64,000 nt of DNA from Bin103 sp002238925 (lineage in GTDB: Bacteria; Spirochaetota; Spirochaetia; SZUA-6; Bin103). Location of the stretch: NCBI GenBank assembly GCA_965208065.1, contig OZ242313.1, forward strand, positions 2,790,001-2,854,000, written 5' to 3'. The stretch's first letter is position 1. Each line of letters opens with the position of its first letter. The translations under genes were made by a program, and so were the position numbers. The notes beneath the pieces are model-generated. The model was not told where the DNA came from and did not search any database. It was given only the letters and a program-made list of their open reading frames with translations. Of this stretch, positions 43,128 to 52,844 are shown one piece after another.

Positions 43128-44147
43128 CTAGGCCACGTACTGTTGATGTATGTCCGCATCCAGGATCTTGATACGGCGCAACACATCTGCGATTTTCGTT
43201 GGTTGTTCCCGCGTGCAGCGGTAGTGCTCGATCAGCCAGAAATACCGGTTCAGAAGGCGCGGCAGGAGGGCGCCGCCGGCAGCCTCACGATCTGCCCCCG
43301 CGGTGCGCCCCACTGCTGCCGGCGGGCGCAGACCGAGCCGTTGCTCAAGTTCGAATATGGATTGCAGCAGTTGTCCATATTCCAATGGGCCCAGCTCCCT
43401 GGTCACGCTGAACGCTCCGAGCAGAGTGCCATAGACGGGAATCCACTCGCCGATGGCGTCGGTGACGCCAGCGGTTCTGACCGCCGCCGCGAGCCTCTTG
43501 ATCAAGGCAGAATCGAGTCGTTCGACGGGGACTTCCGCTGCTCCGCGATAGAACGCCTCGCGGAAGAACACCTGCGCGGCGCGGTCCTCGCCGACCAGTG
43601 AGTAGCAATCGGCGAGTTCGGCCAGCAGGGGAGCCCAGTCACGATCCAGCTTGCGCGCCCGCTCCAGGTGGGAAACGGCATTGACGAAGTCGCCCATTGC
43701 CTTGTATGCGTGCCCTATGAGCAGCAGCCGGCGCGTCTCGGGGCGCGGGCGCTGATATCGGTCGTTGGCGGCGGCGCGGTTATCCGGAGGTCCGCACTTG
43801 CGCAGGTATTCGACCGCCCTGGCATGGACGTAGTACTTGATGTCCTGGCAGCACCGCTCCGGCAGGTCTTCGATGCGGGCCGCGAAGCCGCGAAATGCGG
43901 CCCACTGATCGAGCAGATAAGCGGCACGGTCACACTCCTCAAGGTCCTCTAGACGTCGGCGCCGCTCGCCCCAGAACCGAACACTCTTGAGGGTGGCGGT
44001 GACGCCTTCGTACTCGACGTCGAGTTCAAGGGCGCGTTCCAACAATCTGGCTGCATTTCCAAACGCACCGACTCGCAGCTTCGCATACGCGCCGTTGACC
44101 AAGTGCGCGATGTCATTCGTTTCGAACGTAAGCTGGCGGTCGGTCAT
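43128..44147 (-). CDS. Helical/TPR-like protein cotranscribed with the GreA fusion
   Basis: A 339-residue soluble protein, not a named family. It shows TPR-like helix pairs, for example YAKLRVGAFGNAARLLERAL near the N terminus and GHAYKAMGDFVNAVSHLERA, APLLAELADCYSLVGEDRAA in the middle. No signal peptide or TM is seen. The start is set at 44147 (MTDRQLTF), not the in-frame ATG at 44165, because 44165 falls at the expected transcription start of the promoter at 44169-44195. Being first in a two-gene operon with the GreA fusion suggests a related role, but no function can be assigned. Confidence 0.75.
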   Translation of the reverse strand: MTDRQLTFETNDIAHLVNGAYAKLRVGAFGNAARLLERALELDVEYEGVTATLKSVRFWGERRRRLEDLEECDRAAYLLDQWAAFRGFAARIEDLPERCCQDIKYYVHARAVEYLRKCGPPDNRAAANDRYQRPRPETRRLLLIGHAYKAMGDFVNAVSHLERARKLDRDWAPLLAELADCYSLVGEDRAAQVFFREAFYRGAAEVPVERLDSALIKRLAAAVRTAGVTDAIGEWIPVYGTLLGAFSVTRELGPLEYGQLLQSIFELEQRLGLRPPAAVGRTAGADREAAGGALLPRLLNRYFWLIEHYRCTREQPTKIADVLRRIKILDADIHQQYVA

Positions 44148-44168
44148 GCGGAAATGGTATCTCACAAC

Positions 44169-44195
44169 AGTATAGTGAACCGCCCGTTACGTCAA
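44169..44195 (-). promoter_or_regulatory. Predicted promoter of the TPR-GreA operon
   Basis: Read on the minus strand: TTGACG (44195-44190), a 15-base spacer and TATACT (44174-44169). Both hexamers match the consensus in 5 of 6 positions; the spacer is short. Transcription would begin near 44162, leaving a short leader before ATG 44147. Confidence 0.5.
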
Positions 44196-44264
44196 TCCGG
44201 GCGGCGCCCCTCTCACCGACGCCCCTTGTCGCGGTGTGGCAACCGGTCTAACCTGACCGTGGTC

Positions 44265-44972
44265 ATGGCTGAGTCGCCGCGATTCTCCCGGTTTCTGCGC
44301 CACACGTCGGGAACGGCGGGCCCGGTGGTGGCCCCGTCGCTGCTGGCCGCGGACAGCGGCAATCTGGCCGCGGCGCTCGAGCTTGCCGAACGCGCACGCG
44401 CCGAGTGGATTCACATCGACGTCATGGATGGGGTGTTCGTACCGCCGATCTCGTTTGGCGCAAACACGGTAGCCGCGCTGCGCCGGCGTACCGGCGTGTT
44501 CCTCGACGTGCACTTGATGACGGTGCATCCGGAGCGCCACGTCGCGCAGTTCGTGGATGCCGGCGCCGACCTGGTTACCGTTCACCTCGAGACCGCGGGC
44601 CATGCCCACCGGACCCTGCAGGCGATCCGCGCCGCCGGCGCCGCGGCCGGGATCGCGGTTGTCCCCTCGACTCCGGCCGCGCTGCTGGGCGAGCTCTGGG
44701 ACGAGGTCGACCTGGTGCTCGTCATGACCGTGAATCCGGGCTTCGGAGGCCAGCGGCTCATACCGCGCTGCGTGCGCAAGGTCGAACAGGTGGCGGGCGC
44801 ACGCCGGCAGGCGGGGGCGCGGTTTCTCATTCAGGTGGACGGCGGCGTCAACCGGGACACCGCGCCGGACCTGCGCCGCTCCGGCGCCGACGTGCTGGTG
44901 GCCGGCACCGCCTTCTACGGCGCCGCGGATCCCGCCGCGGTAGTCCGCGACCTGTCCGCGGCGGGCCGGTGA
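44265..44972 (+). CDS. rpe: Ribulose-phosphate 3-epimerase
   Basis: Rpe interconverts ribulose-5-phosphate and xylulose-5-phosphate. The 235-residue TIM-barrel protein shows VAPSLLAADSGNLAAALELA, the metal/catalytic block WIHIDVMDGVFVPPISFG, LDVHLM, VLVMTVNPGFGGQRLIP and the second catalytic Asp in FLIQVDGGVN. The N-terminal ~18 residues before VAPSLL are longer than usual, and the start could lie nearer GPVVAPS. It is divergent from the TPR-GreA operon. dtd begins on the base after its stop. Confidence 0.94.
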   Translation: MAESPRFSRFLRHTSGTAGPVVAPSLLAADSGNLAAALELAERARAEWIHIDVMDGVFVPPISFGANTVAALRRRTGVFLDVHLMTVHPERHVAQFVDAGADLVTVHLETAGHAHRTLQAIRAAGAAAGIAVVPSTPAALLGELWDEVDLVLVMTVNPGFGGQRLIPRCVRKVEQVAGARRQAGARFLIQVDGGVNRDTAPDLRRSGADVLVAGTAFYGAADPAAVVRDLSAAGR

Positions 44973-45446
44973 ATGCGGGCGGTGGTGCAGCGCGTAATTT
45001 CCTGCGAGGTGCGCGCGCACGAGGACGGCCCCGGCGGCCCGGCGCCGTCCTTCCGTGCACGCATCGGGCGCGGGTTGCTGGTATTCCTCGCCGTGGCGGC
45101 GGAGGACGGAGCCGACGACCTGGCCTACCTGGCGAACAAGATCGCGGGCCTCAGGGTGTTCTCCGATGCCGAGGGTCGGATGGAGCGCTCGGTAGCGGAC
45201 GTTGGCGGCGAGGTGCTCGTGGTGTCGCAGTTCACGCTGTACGGCGACGTGCGGCGCGGACGGCGGCCCTATTTCGGTCGCGCCGCCGATCCCGATGCGG
45301 CTGCGGCGCAGTACGAGGCGCTGATCAACCGTTTGCGGCAGCAGGGATTGCGGGTGGCGAGCGGTCGCTTTCAGACGCACATGCTCGTGGATGCGGTCAA
45401 CGACGGACCGGTCACCATCCTGCTCGATTCAGAGCGCGCGTTCTGA
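44973..45446 (+). CDS. dtd: D-aminoacyl-tRNA deacylase
   Basis: Dtd hydrolyses D-aminoacyl-tRNA and mischarged Gly-tRNA(Ala). The 157-residue protein has MRAVVQRV at the start, LLVFLAVAAEDGADDLAYLA, KIAGLRVFSDAEGRM, the catalytic SQFTLYGD block and the C-terminal NDGPVTILLDS, which carries the chirality-proofreading element. A Gly/Pro-rich insertion near residues 16-27 makes it slightly longer than typical. It abuts rpe directly. Confidence 0.95.
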   Translation: MRAVVQRVISCEVRAHEDGPGGPAPSFRARIGRGLLVFLAVAAEDGADDLAYLANKIAGLRVFSDAEGRMERSVADVGGEVLVVSQFTLYGDVRRGRRPYFGRAADPDAAAAQYEALINRLRQQGLRVASGRFQTHMLVDAVNDGPVTILLDSERAF

Positions 45447-45669
45447 CCTCGTGACGTGCATTGGGGACGTGCATTGAGGGGGCCGGCAGCAGCCGTGGCG
45501 GACGTGCGCGGCGGCCAATCAATTGACCTCGAGGTGCCTGCGGCGTACCATTCCGGAGCACCGTTTGAAGCGCCAGCCCTGACTGCGCCTATAACATAAG
45601 TACCAACATTATGAAGTGGACGATCCGCGCCGCCATCGAGGCGGTCCGCGGGCCGTCCCGGGAGGAAGC
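45447..45669 (+). other. Noncoding stretch upstream of recA with an 11-base direct repeat
   Basis: This is the longest gap in the window (223 bases). It contains GACGTGCATTG at 45453-45463 and again at 45466-45476 (13-base period), followed by a promoter-like element at 45523-45551. A second candidate, TTGAAG at 45565-45570 and TATAAC at 45590-45595, has a 19-base spacer. I looked for LexA sites of the CTG-N10-CAG and GAAC-N4-GTTC kinds and saw none that were convincing. Confidence 0.5.
45523..45551 (+). promoter_or_regulatory. Predicted recA promoter
   Basis: TTGACC at 45523-45528, a 17-base spacer and TACCAT at 45546-45551. Predicted start near 45558, giving a leader of about 110 bases before recA. 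Confidence 0.4.
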
Positions 45670-46782
<1,113 letters not shown>

Positions 46783-46847
46783 CCGCCGGCCGCCGCGTGT
46801 GCGGCTTGACGGCACGCCGGGAATACGCGTTACCATCCCGTAAGGCC

Positions 46848-47690
46848 ATGTCGACAGCGTACGACCAGACCAACGGGCGCGCCTCGCCCCAGTTGCCGTT
46901 CGTGGGCAGCGGGGCGTCCGGCGAGCCGTTCGAAGACGTCAGCTTCCAACTGCACGACTTCGAAGGCCCGCTCGACCTCCTGCTGCACCTGATCCAGCGC
47001 GCCGAGGTCAACGTCTACGACATTCCCATTGCCGAGATTACCGATCAGTACCTGCGCTACGTCGCGTCCTCGGCCGCCCAAACCGGGGATCCGCAGCGCC
47101 GTCTCGAGCACCTCACGCACTTCCAGGTCATGGCCGCTACGCTGTTGCACATCAAGTCGCGCATGCTGCTGCCGCTGCCGTACACCGACGACGAGCCGTA
47201 CGAGGACCCGCGCCGGGAGCTTGTCGAGCAACTGCTGGAATACCAGCGTTTCAAGCGGCTCAGCGAGATACTGGCGCAACATCAGCAGGAGGCACACTGG
47301 ATCATCACGCGCACCGAACCGAGGCTGTTGCCCGGCCCCCTGGAGCCGGACGATGAACCGGAAGTGCAGCTTTCGCCCGACGACCTGCTGGCCGCGTTCA
47401 AGAAGATCGTGGCGGCAATCGGCGGCGAGCAGCTCACCAGCCTGTACGAAGAGTTTACCGTCAATGAGAAGATCGCCCTGGTGTACGAGCGGTTGGCACT
47501 GACCCACGCGTTCTCGTTCCTCGAGCTGGTGCGCGGCGGATCGGCGCTGGAGATTATCTGCGCGTTCTGGGCGGTGCTCGAACTGGCCAAGAGCCAGTCA
47601 ATAGTGGTAGTGCAACGCCAACAGTTCGCAACGATCACGGTAGAACGGCGCGGCACTACAACCGTGGCGGTGGCTGAGCCCGGCCCGTGA
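46848..47690 (+). CDS. scpA: Segregation and condensation protein ScpA
   Basis: ScpA is the kleisin that bridges SMC heads. The 280-residue protein has the N-terminal block SFQLHDFEGPLDLLLHLIQR, VNVYDIPIAEITDQYLRYV, MAATLLHIKSRMLLPLP and a C-terminal winged-helix domain (ALEIICAFWAVLELAKSQSI). ATG 46848 was chosen as the first start after recA; the reading frame upstream overlaps recA. It overlaps scpB by 4 bases (GTGA). No smc gene is in the window. Confidence 0.95.
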   Translation: MSTAYDQTNGRASPQLPFVGSGASGEPFEDVSFQLHDFEGPLDLLLHLIQRAEVNVYDIPIAEITDQYLRYVASSAAQTGDPQRRLEHLTHFQVMAATLLHIKSRMLLPLPYTDDEPYEDPRRELVEQLLEYQRFKRLSEILAQHQQEAHWIITRTEPRLLPGPLEPDDEPEVQLSPDDLLAAFKKIVAAIGGEQLTSLYEEFTVNEKIALVYERLALTHAFSFLELVRGGSALEIICAFWAVLELAKSQSIVVVQRQQFATITVERRGTTTVAVAEPGP

Positions 47691-48277
47691 GCCAGGCCGT
47701 GGACGCTTCCGGGTCCAGTTCCGCCGCCCCACCGTCAGCACTGGAACAGCAGAGCAGACTGGTGGAGGGCATTCTGATTGTCGAGGCCGAGCCGCAGAGT
47801 ACCGAGCGGTTGGCGCGCCTCACCGGGATTGCGTCCGACGCGGTGCGTGCCGCGGTGGCGGAGGTGCAGCGCCGCTACGAGGATCCTGAGCACGGGGTCC
47901 AGGTGCTGGAGGTGGCGGGCGGCTACACCCTGGTTCCCAAACCGGAGTTGTGGCCGTGGCTGCGGAGCCACTACGGGCGCCTCTCGCGTGGCAACCTGTC
48001 GCGCGCGGCGCTGGAGACGCTGGCCATTGTCGCCTACTCGCAGCCGATCACCCGCAGCGAGATCGAGAGCATTCGCGGGGTCTCCGCGGACGGGATGGTT
48101 CGCCTGCTTGGCGAACGCAACCTGATCCGCGAGGTGGGCCGTAAGGACGCTCCCGGCCGGCCGATTCAATACGGCACGTCGGGCGAGTTCTTGAGGGCCT
48201 TCGGGCTCACTTCCATAGCCGACCTGCCAAAGCTGGCGGAGGCCGACCGGGCGAAGTTCACGCTTCCCGATGGCTGA
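47687..48277 (+). CDS. scpB: Segregation and condensation protein ScpB
   Basis: ScpB dimers bind ScpA in the SMC complex. The 196-residue protein has two winged-helix domains: the first with QSRLVEGILIVEAEPQSTER, the second with the signature LSRAALETLAIVAYSQPITR, SEIESIRGVSADGMVR and GRPIQYGTSGEFLRAFGL. The GTG start overlaps the scpA stop. The pseudouridine-synthase gene starts 8 bases before its end. Confidence 0.95.
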   Translation: MSQAVDASGSSSAAPPSALEQQSRLVEGILIVEAEPQSTERLARLTGIASDAVRAAVAEVQRRYEDPEHGVQVLEVAGGYTLVPKPELWPWLRSHYGRLSRGNLSRAALETLAIVAYSQPITRSEIESIRGVSADGMVRLLGERNLIREVGRKDAPGRPIQYGTSGEFLRAFGLTSIADLPKLAEADRAKFTLPDG

Positions 48278-49052
48278 CGCGCGGGCGGTGCCGGCCAGAC
48301 CGAGCGCCCGGTCGGATGGCGGCGTGCCGCTGCGGCTGCAGGTCTTCCTTGCCCGCGCCGGCGTGGCGTCGCGGCGTGCCTGCGAGCAGCTCATCGCGAG
48401 CGGGCGGGTGGCGGTGAACGGCGAGCTGGTCACGGTTCAGGGCTGCACGGTGGCGCCGGGAGACCGGGTAACCGTAAACGGCAGCGTGGTGGCGGCCACA
48501 CGCAGGGAAGCGTACTTCGCCCTGCACAAGCCGGCCGGCTACCTGTGCACGAATGCCGACCCACGCGGGCGCCGCTTGGCGCGTGATCTGCTCCCGGCCG
48601 ATGCCGGCCGATTGTTCCACGTTGGACGGCTGGATCTGGCTTCGAGCGGGCTGATCCTGTTTTGCAACGACGGCCAGCTGGCGGTTCGGGTCACCCACCC
48701 GAGATACGGGGTGGAGAAGGAGTACGAAGTTGCCACCGCACGCCCGGTGCCTACCGCCGTACTGGAGCGATATCGCAGCGGCTGGTCCATTGGCGGTACC
48801 ACCTACACACTGGCCGGCTACCGCCGGTGCGCCGGCAACCGCGTGACGCTGGTCCTGACCGAGGGACGCAATCGCGAGATCCGGCGGGTGTTGGCGCACG
48901 CCGGCGTGCCGGTGCGCCGGCTCGTGCGGGTACGCATCGGCCCGGTCACCCTGGACGGAATCGCATCCGGGGCCTGGCGCCCCTTGCACCCGCGGGAGGT
49001 GGCGTGGTTTCTCGCGCGCCGGGCGCGCGCAGTGGACGGACGGGCCGCGTGA
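48270..49052 (+). CDS. RsuA/RluB/RluE family rRNA pseudouridine synthase
   Basis: The 260-residue protein has an N-terminal S4 RNA-binding domain (LRLQVFLARAGVASRRACEQ, residues about 22-80). The catalytic domain has KPAGYLCTNADPRGRR, the active-site Asp in HVGRLDLASSGLILFCNDG, KEYEVATARPV and the C-terminal RNREIRRVLAHAGVPVRRLV. It modifies 16S or 23S rRNA; the exact site cannot be told by eye. The linkage scpA-scpB-rluB-cmk-rpsA is common in bacteria and favours an RluB-like role. The stop overlaps cmk (GTGA). Confidence 0.9.
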   Translation: MADARAVPARPSARSDGGVPLRLQVFLARAGVASRRACEQLIASGRVAVNGELVTVQGCTVAPGDRVTVNGSVVAATRREAYFALHKPAGYLCTNADPRGRRLARDLLPADAGRLFHVGRLDLASSGLILFCNDGQLAVRVTHPRYGVEKEYEVATARPVPTAVLERYRSGWSIGGTTYTLAGYRRCAGNRVTLVLTEGRNREIRRVLAHAGVPVRRLVRVRIGPVTLDGIASGAWRPLHPREVAWFLARRARAVDGRAA

Positions 49053-49711
49053 ACGCGACGGCGGTAATCGCCATCGACGGTCCATCCGGTTCCGGCAAGT
49101 CGACGGTGGCCGCATGCGTGGCACAGCGGCTCGACCTTTCGTGGCTCAGCTCCGGCGCCCTGTATCGCGCGCTGACGCGGTTGGCGTTGGACCGGTTCGG
49201 CGGCATCGGGCCGCCGGGGGGCCTGCTCGACCTGATGCGGGACACCCACTGGACGGTGAGTGGCGCGACGGTGTACGCTGCTGATCTGGACCTTACCGCA
49301 ACCCTGCATAGTTCGGAAGTAGATTCCCTCGTGGCCCCGGTTTCCGCCATCCCCGCGGTGCGTACCGCGGTCAACCGCACCCTGCGGGCGCGGGTGACGG
49401 GAGGCAAGTGGGTGGTCGAAGGCCGCGACATGGGGACGGAGGTGTTTCCCGACGCGGTCGTGAAGGTGTTTCTTGACGCCGCGCCGGACGTACGGGCCAG
49501 AAGGAGGGCTCGACAGCGTGGTTCGGCCGGCCGGCTGGCGGGCCGCATCGCTGCAGATCTGGCCGAACGGGACCGCCGCGACCGGCGCAAACCGATGGGA
49601 GCGTTGCGTCCGGCGGCGGATGCACAAGTCATTGAAACTTCCCACTTGACGGTAACCGAGGTGTGTGACAAAATTGTCGCGGTAATCCCCACCAATTTTC
49701 CCCCGGAGTAA
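49049..49711 (+). CDS. cmk: Cytidylate kinase
   Basis: Cmk phosphorylates CMP and dCMP. The 220-residue protein has P-loop AIDGPSGSGKSTVA (residues about 8-21), the family block SWLSSGALYRALTRLAL, the CMP-binding EVDSLVAPVSAIPAVR, VVEGRDMGTEVFPDA and the lid region DRRDRRKPMGALRPAADAQ. GTG 49049 overlaps the upstream stop. A promoter-like element for rpsA lies in its 3' end. Confidence 0.94.
   Translation: MNATAVIAIDGPSGSGKSTVAACVAQRLDLSWLSSGALYRALTRLALDRFGGIGPPGGLLDLMRDTHWTVSGATVYAADLDLTATLHSSEVDSLVAPVSAIPAVRTAVNRTLRARVTGGKWVVEGRDMGTEVFPDAVVKVFLDAAPDVRARRRARQRGSAGRLAGRIAADLAERDRRDRRKPMGALRPAADAQVIETSHLTVTEVCDKIVAVIPTNFPPE
49646..49674 (+). promoter_or_regulatory. Predicted rpsA promoter within the cmk 3' end
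   Basis: TTGACG at 49646-49651, a 17-base spacer and CAAAAT at 49669-49674. Predicted start near 49681, about 44 bases before rpsA, would allow high ribosomal-protein expression apart from recA-cmk. Confidence 0.4.
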
Positions 49712-49724
49712 TCCTGTTCGCATT

Positions 49725-51428
49725 ATGAGCGACTCGGAAGCAGGCGCGTCGAAGCCTCAATCCTTCGAATCACAGCTGCAAGAGCAATACATAACCCGCC
49801 TTGACCAGGTGGAAGAGGGTCAGTTGATCACGGGTCACGTGATCGAAGTAGGCCCCGAGACCGTTTTCGTGGATGTCGGCCTGAAGTCGGAAGGCCGCAT
49901 ACCACTCGCTGAGTTCGACAACCCTCCGCACGTCAAGGACGAGGTAAACGTCGTCCTGTTGCGCAAGGAGGGCCGCCACGGCGAAGTGGTGGTATCGAAA
50001 CGCAAGGCCGACGAACAAGTGGTGTGGCGGGCTCTGAAGGAGTCCGGCGAGACCGGCGAGCCGGTGCATGGCCGGGTCACCCGCAAGATCAAGGGCGGCT
50101 ACGAAGTCGACCTCGGCGCGGCACTGCGAGCGTTTGTACCGTTTTCCAAGGTCGACGTGATGCGCGTGCGTGACGAGGACGCCTATATCGGCCTCGAAAC
50201 GCGGTTCTTCGTGGAGCAGCTGTACAACCGGGGCAAGGTCAACATCGTCCTGAACCGGAAATCGTGGCTGGAGCGTGAAGCGCGCAACAAGCGCGATCAA
50301 TTCTACGACAGCGCCGCGGTTGGAGACGTGTACCGCGGAACGGTAAAGACGTTCACCTCGTTCGGAGCGTTCGTCGACCTTGGCGGTTTTGACGGACTGC
50401 TGCACGTCAACGACATGCGCTGGGGTCACGTCGCCTCACCCAAGGATGCCGTGGTGATCGGCGAAGAGGTTGACGTCAAGGTGATCCGGATCGATCGCGA
50501 CACGCAGAAGGTCAACCTCAGCCTCAAGCACTTCACGCCCGATCCGTGGACCACCTTCGAGGAGCGCTACACCGTCGACGACGTCGTGACCGGCAAGGTG
50601 AGCAAGATCACCGACTTCGGCGCGTTCATCGAGATTGAGCCCGGCATCGAGGGGCTGCTGCATATCTCGGACATGTCGTGGGTCAGAAAGATAGGCCACC
50701 CGCGCGAGGTACTCGGCGGCGGTGACGAGGTGCAGGTCAAGATCCTCGACTACGACCTGGAGCGCGGCAAGCTGTCGCTCGGCCTGAAGCATGTGCTGCC
50801 GAATCCATGGGACTCTGTCGAAGAGCGCTTCCCGCCTGGCAAGGTAGTCAAGGGTACGGTCCGCAACATCACCAGCTATGGCGCGTTCGTACAGTTGGAG
50901 GAGGGCATTGACGGGCTGCTGCACGTCGAGGACATGTCCTGGACCAAGAAGGTGCGCAATCCGGGCTCGGTGGTGCAATCCGATCAGGAGATTGAGGTTG
51001 CGGTGGTCGACCTGGACAAGACGGCGCGCCGCATCCGGCTTGGCCTGAAGCAGCTCTCCGACGACCCGTGGGCGGCCCTGGCGCGCGCCTTCAAACGCGG
51101 CAGCGTCATTGAGGGCGAGGTCAGCAGCAAGACCGATTTCGGATTCTTCCTGCGCGTGCAGGGCGGCATCGAGGGGTTGATCGCTAACAATCAGCTCGCC
51201 GAACCGACCGGTGGCGCAATCGACAAGATGCGCGACGAGATCAGCGTCGGCGACCAGTTGAAGGCGGTCGTTACCGAGGTGAGCGCCGACAAGCAGCGTC
51301 TGTCGCTCTCGTTGCGAGAGATGCAACGCCGCGAAGAACGTCAGGAATTGGTCAAGTATATTCACGACGATGAAGAGCCGGATCGCGTATCTCTTGGCGA
51401 GTTTCTCAGAGACCGTACGAACGACTGA
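49725..51428 (+). CDS. rpsA: Small ribosomal subunit protein bS1
   Basis: A 567-residue protein with six S1 RNA-binding repeats, at roughly residues 30-96, 115-180, 196-264, 281-350, 368-437 and 454-525. The central ones carry the strong signature (TFTSFGAFVDLGGFDGLLHV; KITDFGAFIEIEPGIEGLLH; NITSYGAFVQLEEGIDGLLH). S1 helps the 30S subunit bind mRNA. Length and repeat count match proteobacterial-type S1. It lies 13 bases after cmk. Confidence 0.97.
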   Translation: MSDSEAGASKPQSFESQLQEQYITRLDQVEEGQLITGHVIEVGPETVFVDVGLKSEGRIPLAEFDNPPHVKDEVNVVLLRKEGRHGEVVVSKRKADEQVVWRALKESGETGEPVHGRVTRKIKGGYEVDLGAALRAFVPFSKVDVMRVRDEDAYIGLETRFFVEQLYNRGKVNIVLNRKSWLEREARNKRDQFYDSAAVGDVYRGTVKTFTSFGAFVDLGGFDGLLHVNDMRWGHVASPKDAVVIGEEVDVKVIRIDRDTQKVNLSLKHFTPDPWTTFEERYTVDDVVTGKVSKITDFGAFIEIEPGIEGLLHISDMSWVRKIGHPREVLGGGDEVQVKILDYDLERGKLSLGLKHVLPNPWDSVEERFPPGKVVKGTVRNITSYGAFVQLEEGIDGLLHVEDMSWTKKVRNPGSVVQSDQEIEVAVVDLDKTARRIRLGLKQLSDDPWAALARAFKRGSVIEGEVSSKTDFGFFLRVQGGIEGLIANNQLAEPTGGAIDKMRDEISVGDQLKAVVTEVSADKQRLSLSLREMQRREERQELVKYIHDDEEPDRVSLGEFLRDRTND

Positions 51429-51461
51429 TGTACCAGAGTCGCTGTTCCAAGGGGCCTTGGG

Positions 51462-52166
51462 GTGAGTAACGCCCAGACTTCGCCGGGAGGCCCCGCACAC
51501 GTCGTTTCGGTGGTGTCGGCGATTGTCGAGCGCTACCGGTTGCCGTTGCTGGTGGTCGCTGGCGTGGTGGTGGCCTCGCTCGCCGTGTGGCTGATCTGGG
51601 CCGAACGCGAACGCAGCGTGGAGGAGAGCTCGGCGCTCCGGGCGGAACAGTTGCAGGATCGCTTCGAGGCCTGGAACGGAGCCCCCGAAGGAACGCGTAA
51701 AACCAACTTGGGCAACGATTTGGTTGCCGAGGCTGAGCTTCTGCTGAAGCAGTTCCCGAGCCGCTACGCGGCGCAGCGGGCGCTCTATGTGTGTGCCGAG
51801 TACCGGTTCGCGACGGAGCAGTGGCAGGATGCCGCCGGCGACTGGCAGGAACTGGCCGAGCGCTGGCCGGACAGCTATCTGGCGCCGCTGAGCATCTTCA
51901 ATGCGGCGGTCGCCATGGAGGAAGCGGGCGACGCCGAGGCGGCCCACGAGCACCTGGAGCGGCTGGTCGCCGACTGGGAAGACAACCTGCTGGTCCCGCG
52001 GGCACTGTTTTCCATCGGTCGCATGGCGGAGCAGCGCGCCGACTACGAAGCGGCGCGCGAAGCGTATGCGCGGGTGACCGACGACCACGGCGGCAGCAGT
52101 TGGGCCACCGCCGTGCGCAACCGCCTTATCGCTCTGGAGACGCAGGGCCTGCTGCCCGCAGAGTAG
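51462..52166 (+). CDS. Membrane-anchored TPR-like protein (YfgM-type architecture)
   Basis: A 234-residue protein with one N-terminal TM (LPLLVVAGVVVASLAVWLIW, about residues 27-46). A helical periplasmic region with tetratricopeptide-like units follows (ERWPDSYLAPLSIFNAAVAM; DYEAAREAYARVTDDHGGSS). The architecture resembles YfgM/YbgF-type periplasmic TPR proteins, but identity to either is not claimed. GTG 51462 sits directly after a CCAAGG-GG-CCTTGG hairpin (51447-51460), which may affect translation. It is the first of three small envelope genes with 6-base or overlapping junctions. Confidence 0.75.
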   Translation: MSNAQTSPGGPAHVVSVVSAIVERYRLPLLVVAGVVVASLAVWLIWAERERSVEESSALRAEQLQDRFEAWNGAPEGTRKTNLGNDLVAEAELLLKQFPSRYAAQRALYVCAEYRFATEQWQDAAGDWQELAERWPDSYLAPLSIFNAAVAMEEAGDAEAAHEHLERLVADWEDNLLVPRALFSIGRMAEQRADYEAAREAYARVTDDHGGSSWATAVRNRLIALETQGLLPAE

Positions 52167-52172
52167 GGGAGC

Positions 52173-52844
52173 GTGGCGCTCGGCCAAACGCTGCGCGCTG
52201 GCGCGCTGCTGCTCGCCGTCGCGATTTGCGCGGCCTCCGGCTGCGGCCTGCCCGACGCCCGCCCCGACATACCTCCGCCAACCGACGCGGATTCCTCCCA
52301 GACCGGACGTCAATTCACCTTTCGGGTGCCAGAATCTACCGTTGCGCCCTTCCGCGGCGTCGAGGTTTACTATCGGTTTGCTGAAGTTGGCACCGTATTG
52401 GACCGGTTCCTGGAGTCGAACACCGATTTGCTGGAACAGCGATTTCGCCGTCTCGCGAGCAGCAACGACCGATATCCGTCCCCGACACTACCATTGATCG
52501 ACCAGCCGGGAGCCGACGTCGTTGTGACCGTGGATTTCAGCGGGGTCACGTTCGGGATGGATCCGGTCGTTACCTATCTTGATCGGGACGGCAACGCGCG
52601 GCGATTGTCCCTGCGGCGCGCCGTCGACCAGAGCGATGGCCAATACGAACGGTTTGCGTGCGAGGAGTTTGATTCGGACGACGATGACGTAGATGGAGTC
52701 GTGGAGGAGCTCGCCGATACTGAGGATTGCGAACAGGTACAGCTTCAGCTATACGCGCTTTCGTACGGGCGCACCGACGTCTTCACGGTATATAGCGACG
52801 CGCTGCACCTTGGAGCTATCGACCTTACGTTCGGGCGTCCGTGA
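52173..52844 (+). CDS. Predicted lipoprotein of unknown function
   Basis: A 223-residue protein with a signal peptide ending in a lipobox-like ASGC (Cys near residue 24; core LLLAVAICAASGC). A Pro/Asp-rich spacer follows, then a small globular domain of about 170 residues. It contains an acidic run (DSDDDDVD) and no motif I recognise. GTG 52173 has AGGGGA upstream. It follows the TPR gene by 6 bases and overlaps the small membrane-protein gene by 4 bases. Spirochaetes are rich in lipoproteins, which fits. Confidence 0.7.
   Translation: MALGQTLRAGALLLAVAICAASGCGLPDARPDIPPPTDADSSQTGRQFTFRVPESTVAPFRGVEVYYRFAEVGTVLDRFLESNTDLLEQRFRRLASSNDRYPSPTLPLIDQPGADVVVTVDFSGVTFGMDPVVTYLDRDGNARRLSLRRAVDQSDGQYERFACEEFDSDDDDVDGVVEELADTEDCEQVQLQLYALSYGRTDVFTVYSDALHLGAIDLTFGRP

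Noticed and set aside
44226..44254. TTGTCG-17-TAACCT as a promoter for rpe
   Set aside because: Both hexamers match weakly and the -10 is only 10 bases from the ATG; not enough to list.
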